Positions 9,058 through 16,952 of a DNA stretch of 37,647 nucleotides are shown one piece after another. The number at the start of each line of letters is the position of its first letter. Position 1 is the first letter of the stretch. The position numbers were made by a program, and so were the translations under genes. This stretch comes from Candidatus Leptovillus gracilis (lineage in GTDB: Bacteria; Chloroflexota; Anaerolineae; Promineifilales; Promineifilaceae). Under the pieces are notes generated by a model, which ran no database searches, was not told where the DNA came from, and was given only the letters and a program-made list of their open reading frames with translations. The stretch lies in assembly GCA_016716065.1 (NCBI GenBank), contig JADJXA010000009.1:1-37647 (forward strand). The letters are read 5' to 3'.

Positions 9058-9318
9058 ATGACATTGACAATTGACCTACCGCAAGATTTAGCGCGTGAAC
9101 TGGCAACTGAAGCCGGTAAGCTGGGCATACCCTTATCCGATTATGCCTTACGATTGCTCTATTCCCGAGAATTAACTGAGAAAAAACCTGAAACAGGTGA
9201 CGAATTGGTAGCATATTGGCAAGAAGCTGGGCTTATAGGCTCTCGCAAGGAGATTGATGATAGCCAACTATATGCGCGGCAAATTCGTGCTCAGGCAGAG
9301 ACACGAGTGCGGGAGTAG
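9058..9318 (+). CDS. vapB: VapB-like antitoxin
   Basis: The ATG at 9058 follows GGAGGACAAAG, a good ribosome binding site. The 86-aa product starts MTLTIDLPQDLARELATEAG, typical of antitoxins with a short DNA-binding N-terminus. Its C-terminal half has ELVAYWQEAGLIGSRKEIDD and LYARQIRAQAE, the toxin-wrapping region usual in partners of PIN-domain toxins. The stop lies five bases before the start of a VapC-like gene. That toxin has lost its core (next entry), so the antitoxin appears to be kept without an active partner. Confidence 0.8.
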   Translation: MTLTIDLPQDLARELATEAGKLGIPLSDYALRLLYSRELTEKKPETGDELVAYWQEAGLIGSRKEIDDSQLYARQIRAQAETRVRE

Positions 9319-9323
9319 CCTCT

Positions 9324-9455
9324 ATGTATCTATTAGACACAGATATTCTCATTGATGTGCAGCGTGGGCATAAACCGGCAGTGGCATGGTTTGCTGAACT
9401 TGAATCGATACCTTCTGTGCCAGAATTGAAAATAGAACAACCATACGATCGGTAA
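9324..9455 (+). pseudogene. vapC: VapC (PIN-domain) toxin with internal deletion
   Basis: The frame reads MYLLDTDILIDVQRGHKPAV then AWFAELESIPSVPE, a normal PIN-domain N-terminus with the first catalytic Asp (LDTD). It then jumps straight to LKIEQPYDR and a stop, which resembles the usual extreme C-terminus of such toxins. The product is only 43 aa against roughly 125-140 for the family, and the middle with the other acidic active-site residues is missing. The junction is in frame, so an internal in-frame deletion is likelier than random truncation. It should have no ribonuclease activity. Confidence 0.7.
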
Positions 9456-9481
9456 TCACAATTTCTTTTTAGTTTTGCCAG

Positions 9482-9521
9482 GACGGCTATCTGCTCTTCG
9501 GAGTAGGTAGCCGTTTTTTTT
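9482..9521 (+). terminator. Intrinsic terminator after the vapBC remnant
   Basis: The stem ACGGCTATCTGCTC / GAGTAGGTAGCCGT (9483-9513, TTCG tetraloop, one or two non-Watson-Crick positions) is followed by eight T. It separates vapBC from ssb. Confidence 0.85.
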
Positions 9522-9638
9522 GCTTGCGCCTGGTTGGGGGGAAGACAAAGGGGCTGGCAGGGCTGCCCGGAGGCGCTATCGCGCCAGATAAGATGAGTTT
9601 TTTATCAACCCAATTTCACGTTATAAGGAGAGTGACAC

Positions 9639-10073
9639 ATGTATCAAAAACTCATCATCGTTGGCAATTTGGGCAGCGCGCCAGAAATGAAGTACATGCC
9701 TGACGGGCAGGCTGTGACCAACCTTTCCGTGGCTTGTAACCGGCGTTGGACGGATCGCGCCAGCGGCCAGCCGCAGGAAGAAGTCACCTGGTACCGCGTT
9801 TCCGTGTGGGGGCGTCAGGCCGAAGCGGCCAACCAATACCTGGACAAAGGTCGCCAGGTGCTGGTCGAAGGGCGGCTGCGTCCCGACCCGAACACGGGCG
9901 GCCCGCGCCTGTGGACACGGCAGGACGGCTCGGTGGGCGCATCGTTTGAGATGGTGGCCGACCGGGTGCAGTTCCTGGGCAGCAATGGCAACGGCGCCAC
10001 CGCCAACGGCGCTAACGGTCACGCCAACGGCGCGGCCGAACCGGCCTATGCCGAGGACGACGTGCCGTTCTGA
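9639..10073 (+). CDS. ssb: Single-stranded DNA-binding protein
   Basis: This is a 144-aa OB-fold protein that coats single-stranded DNA. The N-terminus MYQKLIIVGNLGSAPEMKYM, then VTNLSVACNRRW, EEVTWYRVSVWG and GRQVLVEGRLR are standard SSB blocks. A short Gly/Asn/Ala linker leads to the acidic tip AEDDVPF. AAGGAG lies 9 bases before ATG. It stands alone between two terminators in a mobile-element context, so it is probably the element's own SSB rather than the chromosomal copy, which usually sits beside rpsF and rpsR. Confidence 0.95.
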   Translation: MYQKLIIVGNLGSAPEMKYMPDGQAVTNLSVACNRRWTDRASGQPQEEVTWYRVSVWGRQAEAANQYLDKGRQVLVEGRLRPDPNTGGPRLWTRQDGSVGASFEMVADRVQFLGSNGNGATANGANGHANGAAEPAYAEDDVPF

Positions 10074-10098
10074 AATAGGCGTTGTTTCCAATGAGAGA

Positions 10099-10133
10099 GA
10101 GCAGTCACCCAACCGGGTGGCTGCTCTTTTTTT
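10099..10133 (+). terminator. Intrinsic terminator after ssb
   Basis: A 12-bp stem (GAGCAGTCACCC / GGGTGGCTGCTC, loop AACC, 10099-10126; one G-T pair) is followed by seven T. It lies 25 bases after the ssb stop and 30 bases before the next start codon. Confidence 0.9.
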
Positions 10134-10163
10134 GTTTACCTGCACCTGTTAACCGGAGGTCTC

Positions 10164-10295
10164 ATGCTTGAAGCCCTAATCCTCATTTCTCTCGTCACCA
10201 TTCTGGTCATCCTGTTTTGGCCGCGGCGCAGCCCGTATGTGCGGAATGTGACCAAATCCTACAACGGACGGCGGCATGGCGTTGACCGGGAGTAA
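10164..10295 (+). CDS. 43-aa single-pass membrane peptide
   Basis: A small ORF with a good ribosome binding site (CCGGAGG, 6 bases before ATG 10164). The product begins MLEALILISLVTILVILFW, one clear transmembrane helix, then a short basic tail PRRSPYVRNVTKSYNGRR ending in VDRE. It lies between two intrinsic terminators in the same spacing pattern as its neighbours, which supports it being a real gene. Function unknown; small membrane peptides are common on mobile elements. Confidence 0.6.
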   Translation: MLEALILISLVTILVILFWPRRSPYVRNVTKSYNGRRHGVDRE

Positions 10296-10363
10296 TCCTG
10301 ATAGCTGCCCGCCTTGGTCACTTATGGGGTCGGGCCGTGATTCGCACTGTTGTTAACCGACGC

Positions 10364-10389
10364 CGCCGGGCCAGCAGCCCGGCGTTTTT
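10364..10389 (+). terminator. Intrinsic terminator before the sigma-like gene
   Basis: An 8-bp perfect GC stem (CGCCGGGC / GCCCGGCG, loop CAGCA, 10364-10384) is followed by five T. It ends the transcript of the small membrane peptide or attenuates the gene that starts 70 bases later. Confidence 0.75.
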
Positions 10390-10458
10390 CTTCGCCCGGT
10401 TCTGGAGGCCATTGGCGTTTCCAGACCGGGCGCTGTGCTACTTACCTGGAGGACAGCC

Positions 10459-11526
10459 ATGGACAGTTATCAAGATTCACCCGCTGGTGGAGGGATGCCA
10501 CTTGCGCCGCTCACCGGCGACGTATCGCTGGAGGAGTTACAGGGGCGCGCCGGGGCACTGGCGCGTGAATTGGGGCAGCAATACCACTTTAACGGCCGTG
10601 AATGGCAGGTCCATTGGGCCGATATGAAACAAACCGCCCTGCTGGCGTTCCTGGAAAACCAACACCAACCGCTGGCCTATGCTTATACCTGCGCCCGCAC
10701 GGCCTTGAAGAACTATGCCTGGGTCCACGTGCGCGGCCTGAACGGTGGCTGGAAATCCCTTGTGGCGCGCGAATATACGCTGATTGACACAGCCGAAAGC
10801 ATTGACGCCGATGACGAAAACGGCGCTGACAGCCTGGTCTGGCGGGTGCCGGAAGTGCGACAGCGTGACCTGGTGCCGCGGCCGGTGGAATGGACGGTGC
10901 TGTGGCATGAAGCCGGACCACCGCCGGACACAGCCGATTTGTTCCGTGACCTGCTCACGATTCTGGTAGGCGTCAGCAGCGAACGCTGGTATCCGGAACA
11001 GATGTACCGCGGCGCGCTCATCGTGGCGATGCGCCTGACGGGCTATACCTGGGCTGATATATCGGCGGTCGTCGGTGATCTGGAAAGGGAATCGCTGGTG
11101 AACATCTACCAGGAATACCGGCAGAAATATCTATTGCCTTACGCCGAACTAGCGCCGTTAGGCCAGGAGATGGTCAGGCTGCGCGGTGAGATGCGCGTGC
11201 AGTGGTTTGAAACGCTGCGTGAAGGGTGGTTGCAGCGGCCGGAGCGTAAAATCGTGGTCCTGCCCCACGGCATTTACACCCTGACTTACAAACAAGACAA
11301 GCGTCGCTCTGATGAGATACTGGCCAGTTTGCAGAAGGGACGGCGGGTGAACGGCCGCATCCGCACCAGACAGGTGTTTTTGGGACCGGCCGGGTCGGTG
11401 ACCAAAGAGCTGCTGTGGGCCAAATCCCTTGAACTGGAGCGGCGGTTGACCGTCTTTCTAGAAGAGGCTACGGGCAACCTGGGGCGCATCAACCAGTCGC
11501 GCCAGGTGATGTTTGGCGTGATTTAG
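10459..11526 (+). CDS. Putative sigma-factor-like protein
   Basis: ATG 10459 follows CTGGAGGACAG. The frame opens earlier (10435) but without a ribosome binding site. The product is 355 aa. Residues 53-100 read DMKQTALLAFLENQ, AYAYTCARTALKNYAWVHV and RGLNGG. This resembles sigma-70 region 2, where an acidic-Q-helix is followed by a conserved A-R-x-A-L-x-x-Y/W helix. A later segment (about 192-215) RGALIVAMRLTGYTWADISA is like a region 4 helix-turn-helix, and a C-terminal piece TKELLWAKSLELERRLTVF is helical. It sits in the cluster holding a polymerase-like gene and ssb. Sigma assignment is inference; it could instead be another HTH DNA-binding regulator or a replication initiator. Confidence 0.5.
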   Translation: MDSYQDSPAGGGMPLAPLTGDVSLEELQGRAGALARELGQQYHFNGREWQVHWADMKQTALLAFLENQHQPLAYAYTCARTALKNYAWVHVRGLNGGWKSLVAREYTLIDTAESIDADDENGADSLVWRVPEVRQRDLVPRPVEWTVLWHEAGPPPDTADLFRDLLTILVGVSSERWYPEQMYRGALIVAMRLTGYTWADISAVVGDLERESLVNIYQEYRQKYLLPYAELAPLGQEMVRLRGEMRVQWFETLREGWLQRPERKIVVLPHGIYTLTYKQDKRRSDEILASLQKGRRVNGRIRTRQVFLGPAGSVTKELLWAKSLELERRLTVFLEEATGNLGRINQSRQVMFGVI

Positions 11527-11778
11527 AGCGGAGCAGGTGTGGGCGCAAGAAACGTGGCGCGCTCATGCCTGCGCTCTGGTTGTCCAAAACCGGAAACGAT
11601 GGCCTGCGTGTGGGGCATCGGGTGAGGCGTTGGCTGGTGCAAGCGAATACCCACCCACCCGCCCATTGGCGAGCAAGCTCGCCGTGCAGCAGGACTGCTG
11701 CTGAAGAACCACCTGTGTCCACCAGCGCCGTCCGCCGCTCTTTCGTTTAACATCCACCTGAAAAGGTGCATTTATTTC

Positions 11779-11813
11779 GTATCGGATATGCTATAATATT
11801 TGTTATCCGATAC
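11779..11813 (+). promoter_or_regulatory. Promoter with overlapping palindromic operator for fic
   Basis: A perfect inverted repeat, GTATCGGATA (11779-11788) and TATCCGATAC (11804-11813), flanks a consensus -10 box TATAAT (11792-11797). A third partial half-site, CCGATATA, runs into the first ATG at 11820. A repressor bound here would block the promoter directly. No clear -35 box is seen. Autoregulation by the Fic protein's C-terminal DNA-binding-like domain is plausible. Confidence 0.7.
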
Positions 11814-11831
11814 CGATATATGGAGCTTGCG

Positions 11832-12776
11832 ATGCTAGAGACCCGTCTAAAAGAGCGAATTCAAGCTAAAAAAGCGCAGTTGGATGCATTACGGCCGTTG
11901 CCAACGGCCGCCGTGCGCCGTCTCAACGAACAACTGACCATCGAGTGGATTTACAACTCCAACGCCATTGAGGGCAGCACCCTGAGCTTGCGCGAAACCC
12001 AGTTGATTCTGGAACAGGGCATTACCATTGGCGGCAAAAGCCTGCGCGAACATTTTGAGGTGATCAACCACCAGGAGGCGATTAAGCTGGTGGAATCTTT
12101 GGCGGGGCAGCAGGGACCGCTCACGCCCTTTTATGTGCGCCAGTTGCACGCCCTGGTTTTGGCAAAAATAGACGATGAGAATGCGGGGCAGTATCGAAGT
12201 CTGCCGGTGCGCATTGTAGGCGCGGCCCATGAACCACCGCCCGCCTGGGACATCCCGGCGCAAATGGATGATTGGGCAAGCTGGCTGCAAGTGCAAGAGG
12301 GAATGATGGAACCGGTAGCTTTGGCGGCGTTGGCCCACCATCAACTGGTGGCTATTCATCCGTTTATTGATGGCAACGGCCGTACCGCCCGCCTGATCAT
12401 GAATCTGACATTGCTGCGGGCCGGGTATCCGCCCGCCATCATTGCCCGCGTTAACCGGCGACAATACTACCGGGTGCTGGCCCAGGCCGATAGGGGGAAC
12501 GCGACGCCGCTGGTGAACTTTGTTGGCCGGGCAGTGGAGCGCAGCCTGACGCTCTATCTGGAAGCCTGCACGCCGCAGACAACACGGCCGTCGGTAGACG
12601 AGGAGTGGCTGCCGCTGCGGGAGGCGGCAAATCTGACGCCTTACAGCCAGGAGTACCTGAGTTTTCTGGCGCGCACGGGCAAGTTGGAGGCAATCAAACA
12701 CGGCAGTAACTGGCTGACAACGCGACAGGCGCTGGAAGCGTATCTGCATTCTGTGGGCAAGACGCGAGACCGGTGA
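11832..12776 (+). CDS. fic: Fic-domain protein (AMPylase-like), class II
   Basis: ATG 11832 is preferred because GGAG lies 6 bases upstream; an ATG at 11820 lies inside the operator. The 314-aa product has the Fic active site HPFIDGNGRTAR (176-187), whose His deprotonates the target hydroxyl and whose Asp and Asn/Gly/Arg bind Mg-ATP. An N-terminal inhibitory motif SNAIEG (43-48) marks it as a self-inhibited class II enzyme: the Glu blocks ATP until moved. The C-terminal 70 residues (LPLREAANLTPYSQEYLSFL, then GSNWLTTRQALEAYL) resemble a MerR/excisionase-like winged helix that could bind the palindrome upstream. Such proteins transfer AMP to Tyr/Ser/Thr on targets and often behave as regulated toxins. 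Target unknown. Confidence 0.92.
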   Translation: MLETRLKERIQAKKAQLDALRPLPTAAVRRLNEQLTIEWIYNSNAIEGSTLSLRETQLILEQGITIGGKSLREHFEVINHQEAIKLVESLAGQQGPLTPFYVRQLHALVLAKIDDENAGQYRSLPVRIVGAAHEPPPAWDIPAQMDDWASWLQVQEGMMEPVALAALAHHQLVAIHPFIDGNGRTARLIMNLTLLRAGYPPAIIARVNRRQYYRVLAQADRGNATPLVNFVGRAVERSLTLYLEACTPQTTRPSVDEEWLPLREAANLTPYSQEYLSFLARTGKLEAIKHGSNWLTTRQALEAYLHSVGKTRDR

Positions 12777-13250
12777 TGGGTGACGCCGGCATGAAGGCGA
12801 AGGTTTTGGTGAAGCCGCAGCATCCTGGTTGGCGCAGTGATTACCCACCCGCCCACCCGGATTGAACGCCAGGGCGTTCAACCTGAAGGTGCTGCACCTT
12901 CAGGCAGCCAGGCCACCCCCCACCCTGATCTGGCTTAGCAAGCAAGCTTGTCTGGTGGCGCGAAGATCATGCACAGGCAGGGATGATGCACAGGGGGCAA
13001 ACGGCCGTTACTTTAACACGTCACGATAGGCGCACAATCTTCCTGGGGATGGTGCGCATGAACTTTGGTTTGACACACGCCCCACCATCCATATAATCTA
13101 AGCTAGATTTGCACGCACGGATGATGCACCCATGAGGCTGCATGATCCATCTCCCCACAACTGAAACACCAGGCCGACGGCGACGGCACATCCACAAACA
13201 GGCGCGTTTGGTCTTGCCCCAAAGGGTTCTGCTGCGGTTCGTGCCGTTGC
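12777..13250. other. Gene-poor spacer with tandem palindromes
   Basis: Two adjacent near-perfect hairpins follow fic: TTGAACGCC/GGCGTTCAA (12862-12881) and CCTGAAGGTGC/GCACCTTCAGG (12882-12904). They may act as a terminator without a T tract. The rest shows no strong gene except a possible truncated minus-strand frame at 13103-13250. A similar ACCCACCCGCCCA string precedes hairpins on both sides of fic (11650 and 12843). Confidence 0.4.
13103..13250 (-). pseudogene. Possible gene fragment cut by the IS21 element
   Basis: A minus-strand frame entering from the IS boundary reads LFVDVPSPSAWCFSCGEMDH then AASWVHHPCVQI and stops. The Cys/His spacing (CFSCGEMDH, WVHHPC) looks like a small zinc-binding protein end. 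It has no start of its own outside the element. Weak evidence. Confidence 0.25.
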
Positions 13251-13355
13251 GGCCAACGACAATTAGAATTACCCACTGACGACAATTAGAAATGCCCATT
13301 TAGGCGTCAACGTGACTGCGGCTAAACTCCTGACATTTATGTAAGGAGTAAAGCA

Positions 13356-14944
13356 ATGACAGCCACCGACGCACAAGTGAGGATTGCTATGCGTGAACGA
13401 AAAAGGGTAAGAATCAGGAACAGGCGGCGGCCAAAGCCAATCTGCGCAGCCGCAAAACAGTCAGCAAATACGAGCAGTCGGGTTTGCTGCCCCGTCAACT
13501 AAGAAGGCGCGGACGTACAAGACCCGACCGGATGCTTTTGCTGCTGAGTGGCCGATGTTAGAGAAAATGCTGGCCGCGGCCCCGAGTTGGAAGCTAAGAC
13601 ATTGTTCGACTGGCTGTGCGAACAGCAGCCGGGCAAATACCAGGAGGGTCAACTGCGTACCCTGCAACGACGTGTCACGACCTGGCGGGCGCTGAACCAA
13701 GAGCAAACGGCCAGTCTGGACCAGATACGGGAGCCAGGCGAGATGATGCAGTTGGACGGCACCTGGATGACCGAACTAGAGGTGACGCTGGAGGGACAAC
13801 CGTTCAAACACATGCTCATCCACAGCGTCCTGCCTTATTCCAACTGGGAATGGGGGCGTGTGGCGCAGTCGGAATCGTTGAGCGCGGTGCGCCTGGGCTT
13901 ACAAAGCGCATTGCTGAATTGGGCTATGTGCCGCAAATTGTCCAGACAGACAACAGTTCGGCGGCAACCCGCCGCTTGCGCAGTGATGAAGAGGGACGCG
14001 AACGGCCGTACACCGATGAGTATCTGGCGCTGCTGGCCCACTATGGCCTGACGCCGCAGACGATTCATCTGGGTGCGTCTGACGAGAATGGGGATGTGGA
14101 ATCGAGCAACGGCAAGCTAAAACAGTCGGTGGCGCAGCAGTTGTTGCTGCGTGGCAGCCGCGATTTCGCCAGCCTGGCGGTGTATGAGACCTTTTTGTTT
14201 GACATCATGGACAAGCGCAACAAACGGCGCGAGATGCGATTGCGCGAAGAATTGGCGGTGATGCGGCCGTTGTCGGCCACGCCGCTGGCCAACCACAGCA
14301 AACTGCGGCTGCGCGTCAGTCAGGGCAGCCTCATTCGAGTGCTGGAGAAGACTTATTCTGTGCCCACGTCGCTCATCGGCAAAATGGTGACGGTGGTTAT
14401 CCATGAGTGGTCGTTGGAGATTTATTACGCCGGTCAACTGGTAGACCGCTTCGCCCGGCTCATTGGCAATGAGGTCCACCAGGTGAATTACCGCCATGTC
14501 ATTGACAGCTTGCTGCGCAAACCGGGGGCTTTCGCCGCTACCGGTATCGGGACGATTTGTTCCCCTCGCTCGTCTTTCGGCAGGCGTGGGAGGCGCTGGA
14601 CCGGCAGTATGCGCCACGCCGGGCCGATTTAGCTTATTTGCGAATTCTGCATCTGGCGGCGCGTCATCTAGAGTGTGACGTGGCGGCGGCTTGAACTGCT
14701 GCTGACCACCGGTCAGACGTGGAGCGAGGTGGATGTGGCCGAACTCCTGCGTGTGGAAACGGCGGTCGTGCCGGCGCTGACGCAGCCGGTGGTGGAATTG
14801 CGCCTGTACGACCAGTTGTTGGTCGGCGGTGGCGCGCTGAGCGGTGGCGCGCTGAGCGGTGGCGCGCTGAGCGGTGGCGCGCTGAGCGGTGGCGCGCTGA
14901 GCGGTGGCGCGCTGAGCGGTGGCGCGCTAGGCGGTGGCGCATGA
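13356..14944 (+). pseudogene. istA: IS21 transposase IstA, frameshifted
   Basis: The start ATG at 13356 follows AAGGAG. Joining frames gives one protein. An N-terminal HTH part (SRKTVSKYEQSGLLP) is followed by the DDE core: MQLDGTWM (first Asp, about 13749), VQTDNSSAA (second Asp, about 13945) and DENGDVESSNGKLKQSV (Glu, about 14099). After that comes the C-terminal beta-barrel region with VPTSLIGKMVTVVI. Frame changes occur near 13405, 13520, 13910, 14540 and 14690. The C-terminus is extended by an in-frame 15-bp tandem repeat encoding GGALS. Its stop overlaps the istB start as ATGA. IstA cuts and joins the element ends. Confidence 0.9.
14827..14940 (+). repeat. 15-bp tandem repeat at the istA C-terminus
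   Basis: About seven units of GGTGGCGCGCTGAGC in tandem, nearly identical, with one variant final unit (CTAGGC). The period is a multiple of three, so copy number can change without shifting the istA frame. It adds repeated GGALS to the protein and ends exactly at the istB start codon. Confidence 0.95.
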
Positions 14945-15729
14945 CGACGGGCATGAATCAGAGCGAGATGGTGCGGCTGCATTGCAAGACGCTGCGGCTG
15001 CCGACGATGGCAGCAGCGCTTGAGGAAGGGATGCGCTGCGCGGAACGGGATAACTGGCCGCTGGATGCTTTTTAGCCCACTTGTTGGAACAGGAGGTGGC
15101 GACGCGGCAGCAGCGGCGCATTGAGCGTCTGCGGCTGGAGTCGAAGCTGCCGCCGGGGAAAACGTTTGCCGTTTTTGACGAAGGCCGCTTGCCGCTGCGC
15201 ATCCGGCGGCAGTTACCCTATTTGCAGGCCGGGGACTTTGTCAATCAGGCCCAGAATGTGTTGTGCTTTGGTTTACCGGGCACAGGCAAAACGCATCTGG
15301 CGGCGGCCGTGGGGCATCTGTTGGTGGAAAACGGCCGTTCGGTGCTGTTTACGCCGACCTTCAAGCTGGTGGGGCGGCTGCTGCGGGCTAAGCAGGAATA
15401 TGAACTGGAACGAGAACTGCGGCGTTTAGACCGGTTTGAGGTGGTCATTCTGGATGATATTGGCTATGTGCAGCAGAGTCGGGAAGAGATGGAGGTGTTG
15501 TTCACCTTTTGAGCGAGCGGTATGAGCGGCACAGTCTGGTGATTACCTCCAACCTGGTCTTTTCGGAGTGGGACAAGATATTCAAGGACCCATTGACGAC
15601 GGCGCCGCCATAGACCGGGTGGTGCATCATAGCATCATCATTGAGTTTGGGCGAGACATCCAGAGTATGCGCATGGAAGAGGCGCAACGGAGTCAGGCGG
15701 CGCTGCGACCAGAGGTGGGCGTAGGGTAA
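14941..15729 (+). pseudogene. istB: IS21 helper ATPase IstB, frameshifted
   Basis: The gene starts at ATG 14941, in 4-base overlap with the istA stop. The reading is MTTGMNQSEMVRLHCKTLRL, then a frameshift at a T run near 15070. It continues with LLEQEVATRQQRRIERLRLE, Walker A FGLPGTGKTHLAAA (about 15270), Walker B VVILDDIGYVQQ (about 15440), a second frameshift near 15510, SERYERHSLVITSNLVFSEW and a third near 15595. The end is AIDRVVHHSIIIEF and a short tail. IstB is the DnaA/DnaC-like AAA+ protein that selects target DNA for IstA. All AAA+ motifs are present, but three frame changes disable it. Confidence 0.9.
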
Positions 15730-15750
15730 CTTTTCATGGGGGAGAAAATC

Positions 15751-16086
15751 GTGGCAAAAATGACGCCAGAAATCCGTGACCAACTCTTGTTCTGTTATCC
15801 CGACCCCGTGCCTGTGTGCTCGGTGGAGTCACCCGCCTGGTTTGCCTGGTTGGAAACGGCGTCGGCCTTCCGCTATTGCAGTGGACAGCGGCGCAATCTG
15901 TGTCGCGGGCATGGCCCGTTGTATGGACCTGTGTCTTTCCGCAAGGAGCGGCGGCGGCAGATGGGACTGTGGTATGCCTATCGCCGGGTGCATGGCGTTT
16001 TGTACAAGCGGTATGTTGGTAAGTCGGCCGGGTTGACGCTGGCGCGGTTGGAGGAAACGGCCGTGTGGCTCAATGAGATATGGTGA
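15751..16086 (+). CDS. Accessory ORF of the IS21 element, small arm-type DNA-binding-like protein
   Basis: GTG 15751 is preferred, since GGGGAGA lies about 7 bases upstream; an ATG at 15736 in the same frame is also possible. The 111-aa product has PAWFAWLETASAFRYCSGQ, then SFRKERRRQMGLWYAYRRVH and YKRYVGKSAGLTLARLEE. The W-Y-x-Y ... KRYVGKS ... TLARLE pattern is one I associate with short AP2/integrase-arm-like domains in Chloroflexota proteins, but that is recall only. It is intact while both transposase genes around it are broken. It is not part of the standard IS21 gene set and may be a regulator or an end-binding protein. Confidence 0.65.
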   Translation: MAKMTPEIRDQLLFCYPDPVPVCSVESPAWFAWLETASAFRYCSGQRRNLCRGHGPLYGPVSFRKERRRQMGLWYAYRRVHGVLYKRYVGKSAGLTLARLEETAVWLNEIW

Positions 16087-16415
16087 CAGATGGGAAGCAT
16101 TAAGGAGGGCCTATGGTGGTGGTTGGCAGGCTGGCTGACGGCTTGTCGGGGCGTGTTTTTATGGGAACGGTATGGGCATTTCTAATTGTCGTTGATGGGC
16201 ATTTCTAATTGTCGTTGACAGCCGTTGGCTTTTTTTGCCTTTCCAGTTCCCCACACTTATACAATCGAGAGCAATGCGCCACTGACCGCCGCCCATTTTG
16301 GTGGAAACTGCACTCCCGAAACAGGGCCGCGCCCGGTTGTTTCGGCTGCCTGGTTGTGCCTCATGCCGCCTCCCCTATTACCCCCAAACCCACATAAAAC
16401 AAATGGAGGCTCCCT

Positions 16416-16952
16416 TTGACTGAGATACCCATTCAAGAAAATCGTGAAGATCGTTACGGCAAGACCGAACGAAAAAACCTGACCCTGACGGCCGAGGCGG
16501 TAGAAGCAGTGCAAGCATACGCGGACCGGCACGGCCTCTATTTTAGCGTAGCCATTGAGTCCCTGGCCCTGATGGGCCTGGGGCAGACCACCGCCGACGC
16601 TTTGCCCCGCCTGGTCGCCAACCTGCTGGAACGGGCGTTCAACCGGCAGTTCAACCGCTTCGCCAAGCTGCTTTCCTATGCCGCCATTTCGGCCGAGGAA
16701 GCCAACGGGAAAACCGACTTCCTCATCCTGCAACTGTTTCGGCGTGAAGCCCAACGCGATCCGGACAACTTCACCGACATTATGGGGGTTTCTACCGACC
16801 CCCACAAACAGCCGGACGCCCAGGTGCGGTTGATTAAGGAAAATCTCTGCGCCGACATTCATCAAGATGCCGTCGCCCACCTGAGAAAGCCGTTAAGCGA
16901 GTTCGTTTCTCTCCTGACCCTGGAGGTGGCCGATGCCGCAGACAATGGCTGA
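16416..16952 (+). CDS. Putative mobilisation accessory protein (RHH-like)
   Basis: The only sensible start is TTG 16416, placed 7 bases after GGAGG; the nearby ATG runs into a stop at once. The 178-aa product begins with a polar tail, then RKNLTLTAEAVEAVQAYADR and HGLYFSVAIESLALMGLG. This matches a ribbon-helix-helix pattern (short beta strand, two helices), as in MobC-type relaxosome proteins. The rest is helical, with LLERAFNRQFNRFAKLLSYA. The next gene starts inside its 3' end (20-base overlap) and encodes a relaxase-like protein, which supports a role in DNA transfer. Family membership is inference. Confidence 0.6.
   Translation: MTEIPIQENREDRYGKTERKNLTLTAEAVEAVQAYADRHGLYFSVAIESLALMGLGQTTADALPRLVANLLERAFNRQFNRFAKLLSYAAISAEEANGKTDFLILQLFRREAQRDPDNFTDIMGVSTDPHKQPDAQVRLIKENLCADIHQDAVAHLRKPLSEFVSLLTLEVADAADNG

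Larger units (their letters stand above)
13251..16220 (+). mobile_element. IS21-family insertion sequence, decayed
   Basis: The left end has two related repeats (13253-13275 and 13278-13298, core ACGACAATTAGAA). The right end has two inverted copies (16172-16194 and 16195-16220, core TTCTAATTGTCGTTG), ending in TTGACA. Repeated sub-terminal sites and an istA-istB gene order are diagnostic for IS21. The flanks share GCCGTTG (13243-13249 and 16221-16227), a possible 7-bp target duplication, though the exact left end is blurred by substitutions. istA and istB both have frameshifts, so the copy is inactive unless helped in trans. A third ORF sits between istB and the right end. Confidence 0.9.

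Noticed and set aside
11889..12881. A 330-codon open frame on the minus strand opposite fic
   Set aside because: It lies entirely opposite a gene with clear Fic motifs and has no recognisable domain; it is a product of codon bias.
14827..14940. Tandem repeat considered as a CRISPR array
   Set aside because: Units are 15 bp with no spacers and are in frame with istA.
15060..15080. Programmed frameshift in istB at the T run
   Set aside because: Two further frame changes occur downstream and istA is also broken, so decay is the simpler explanation.
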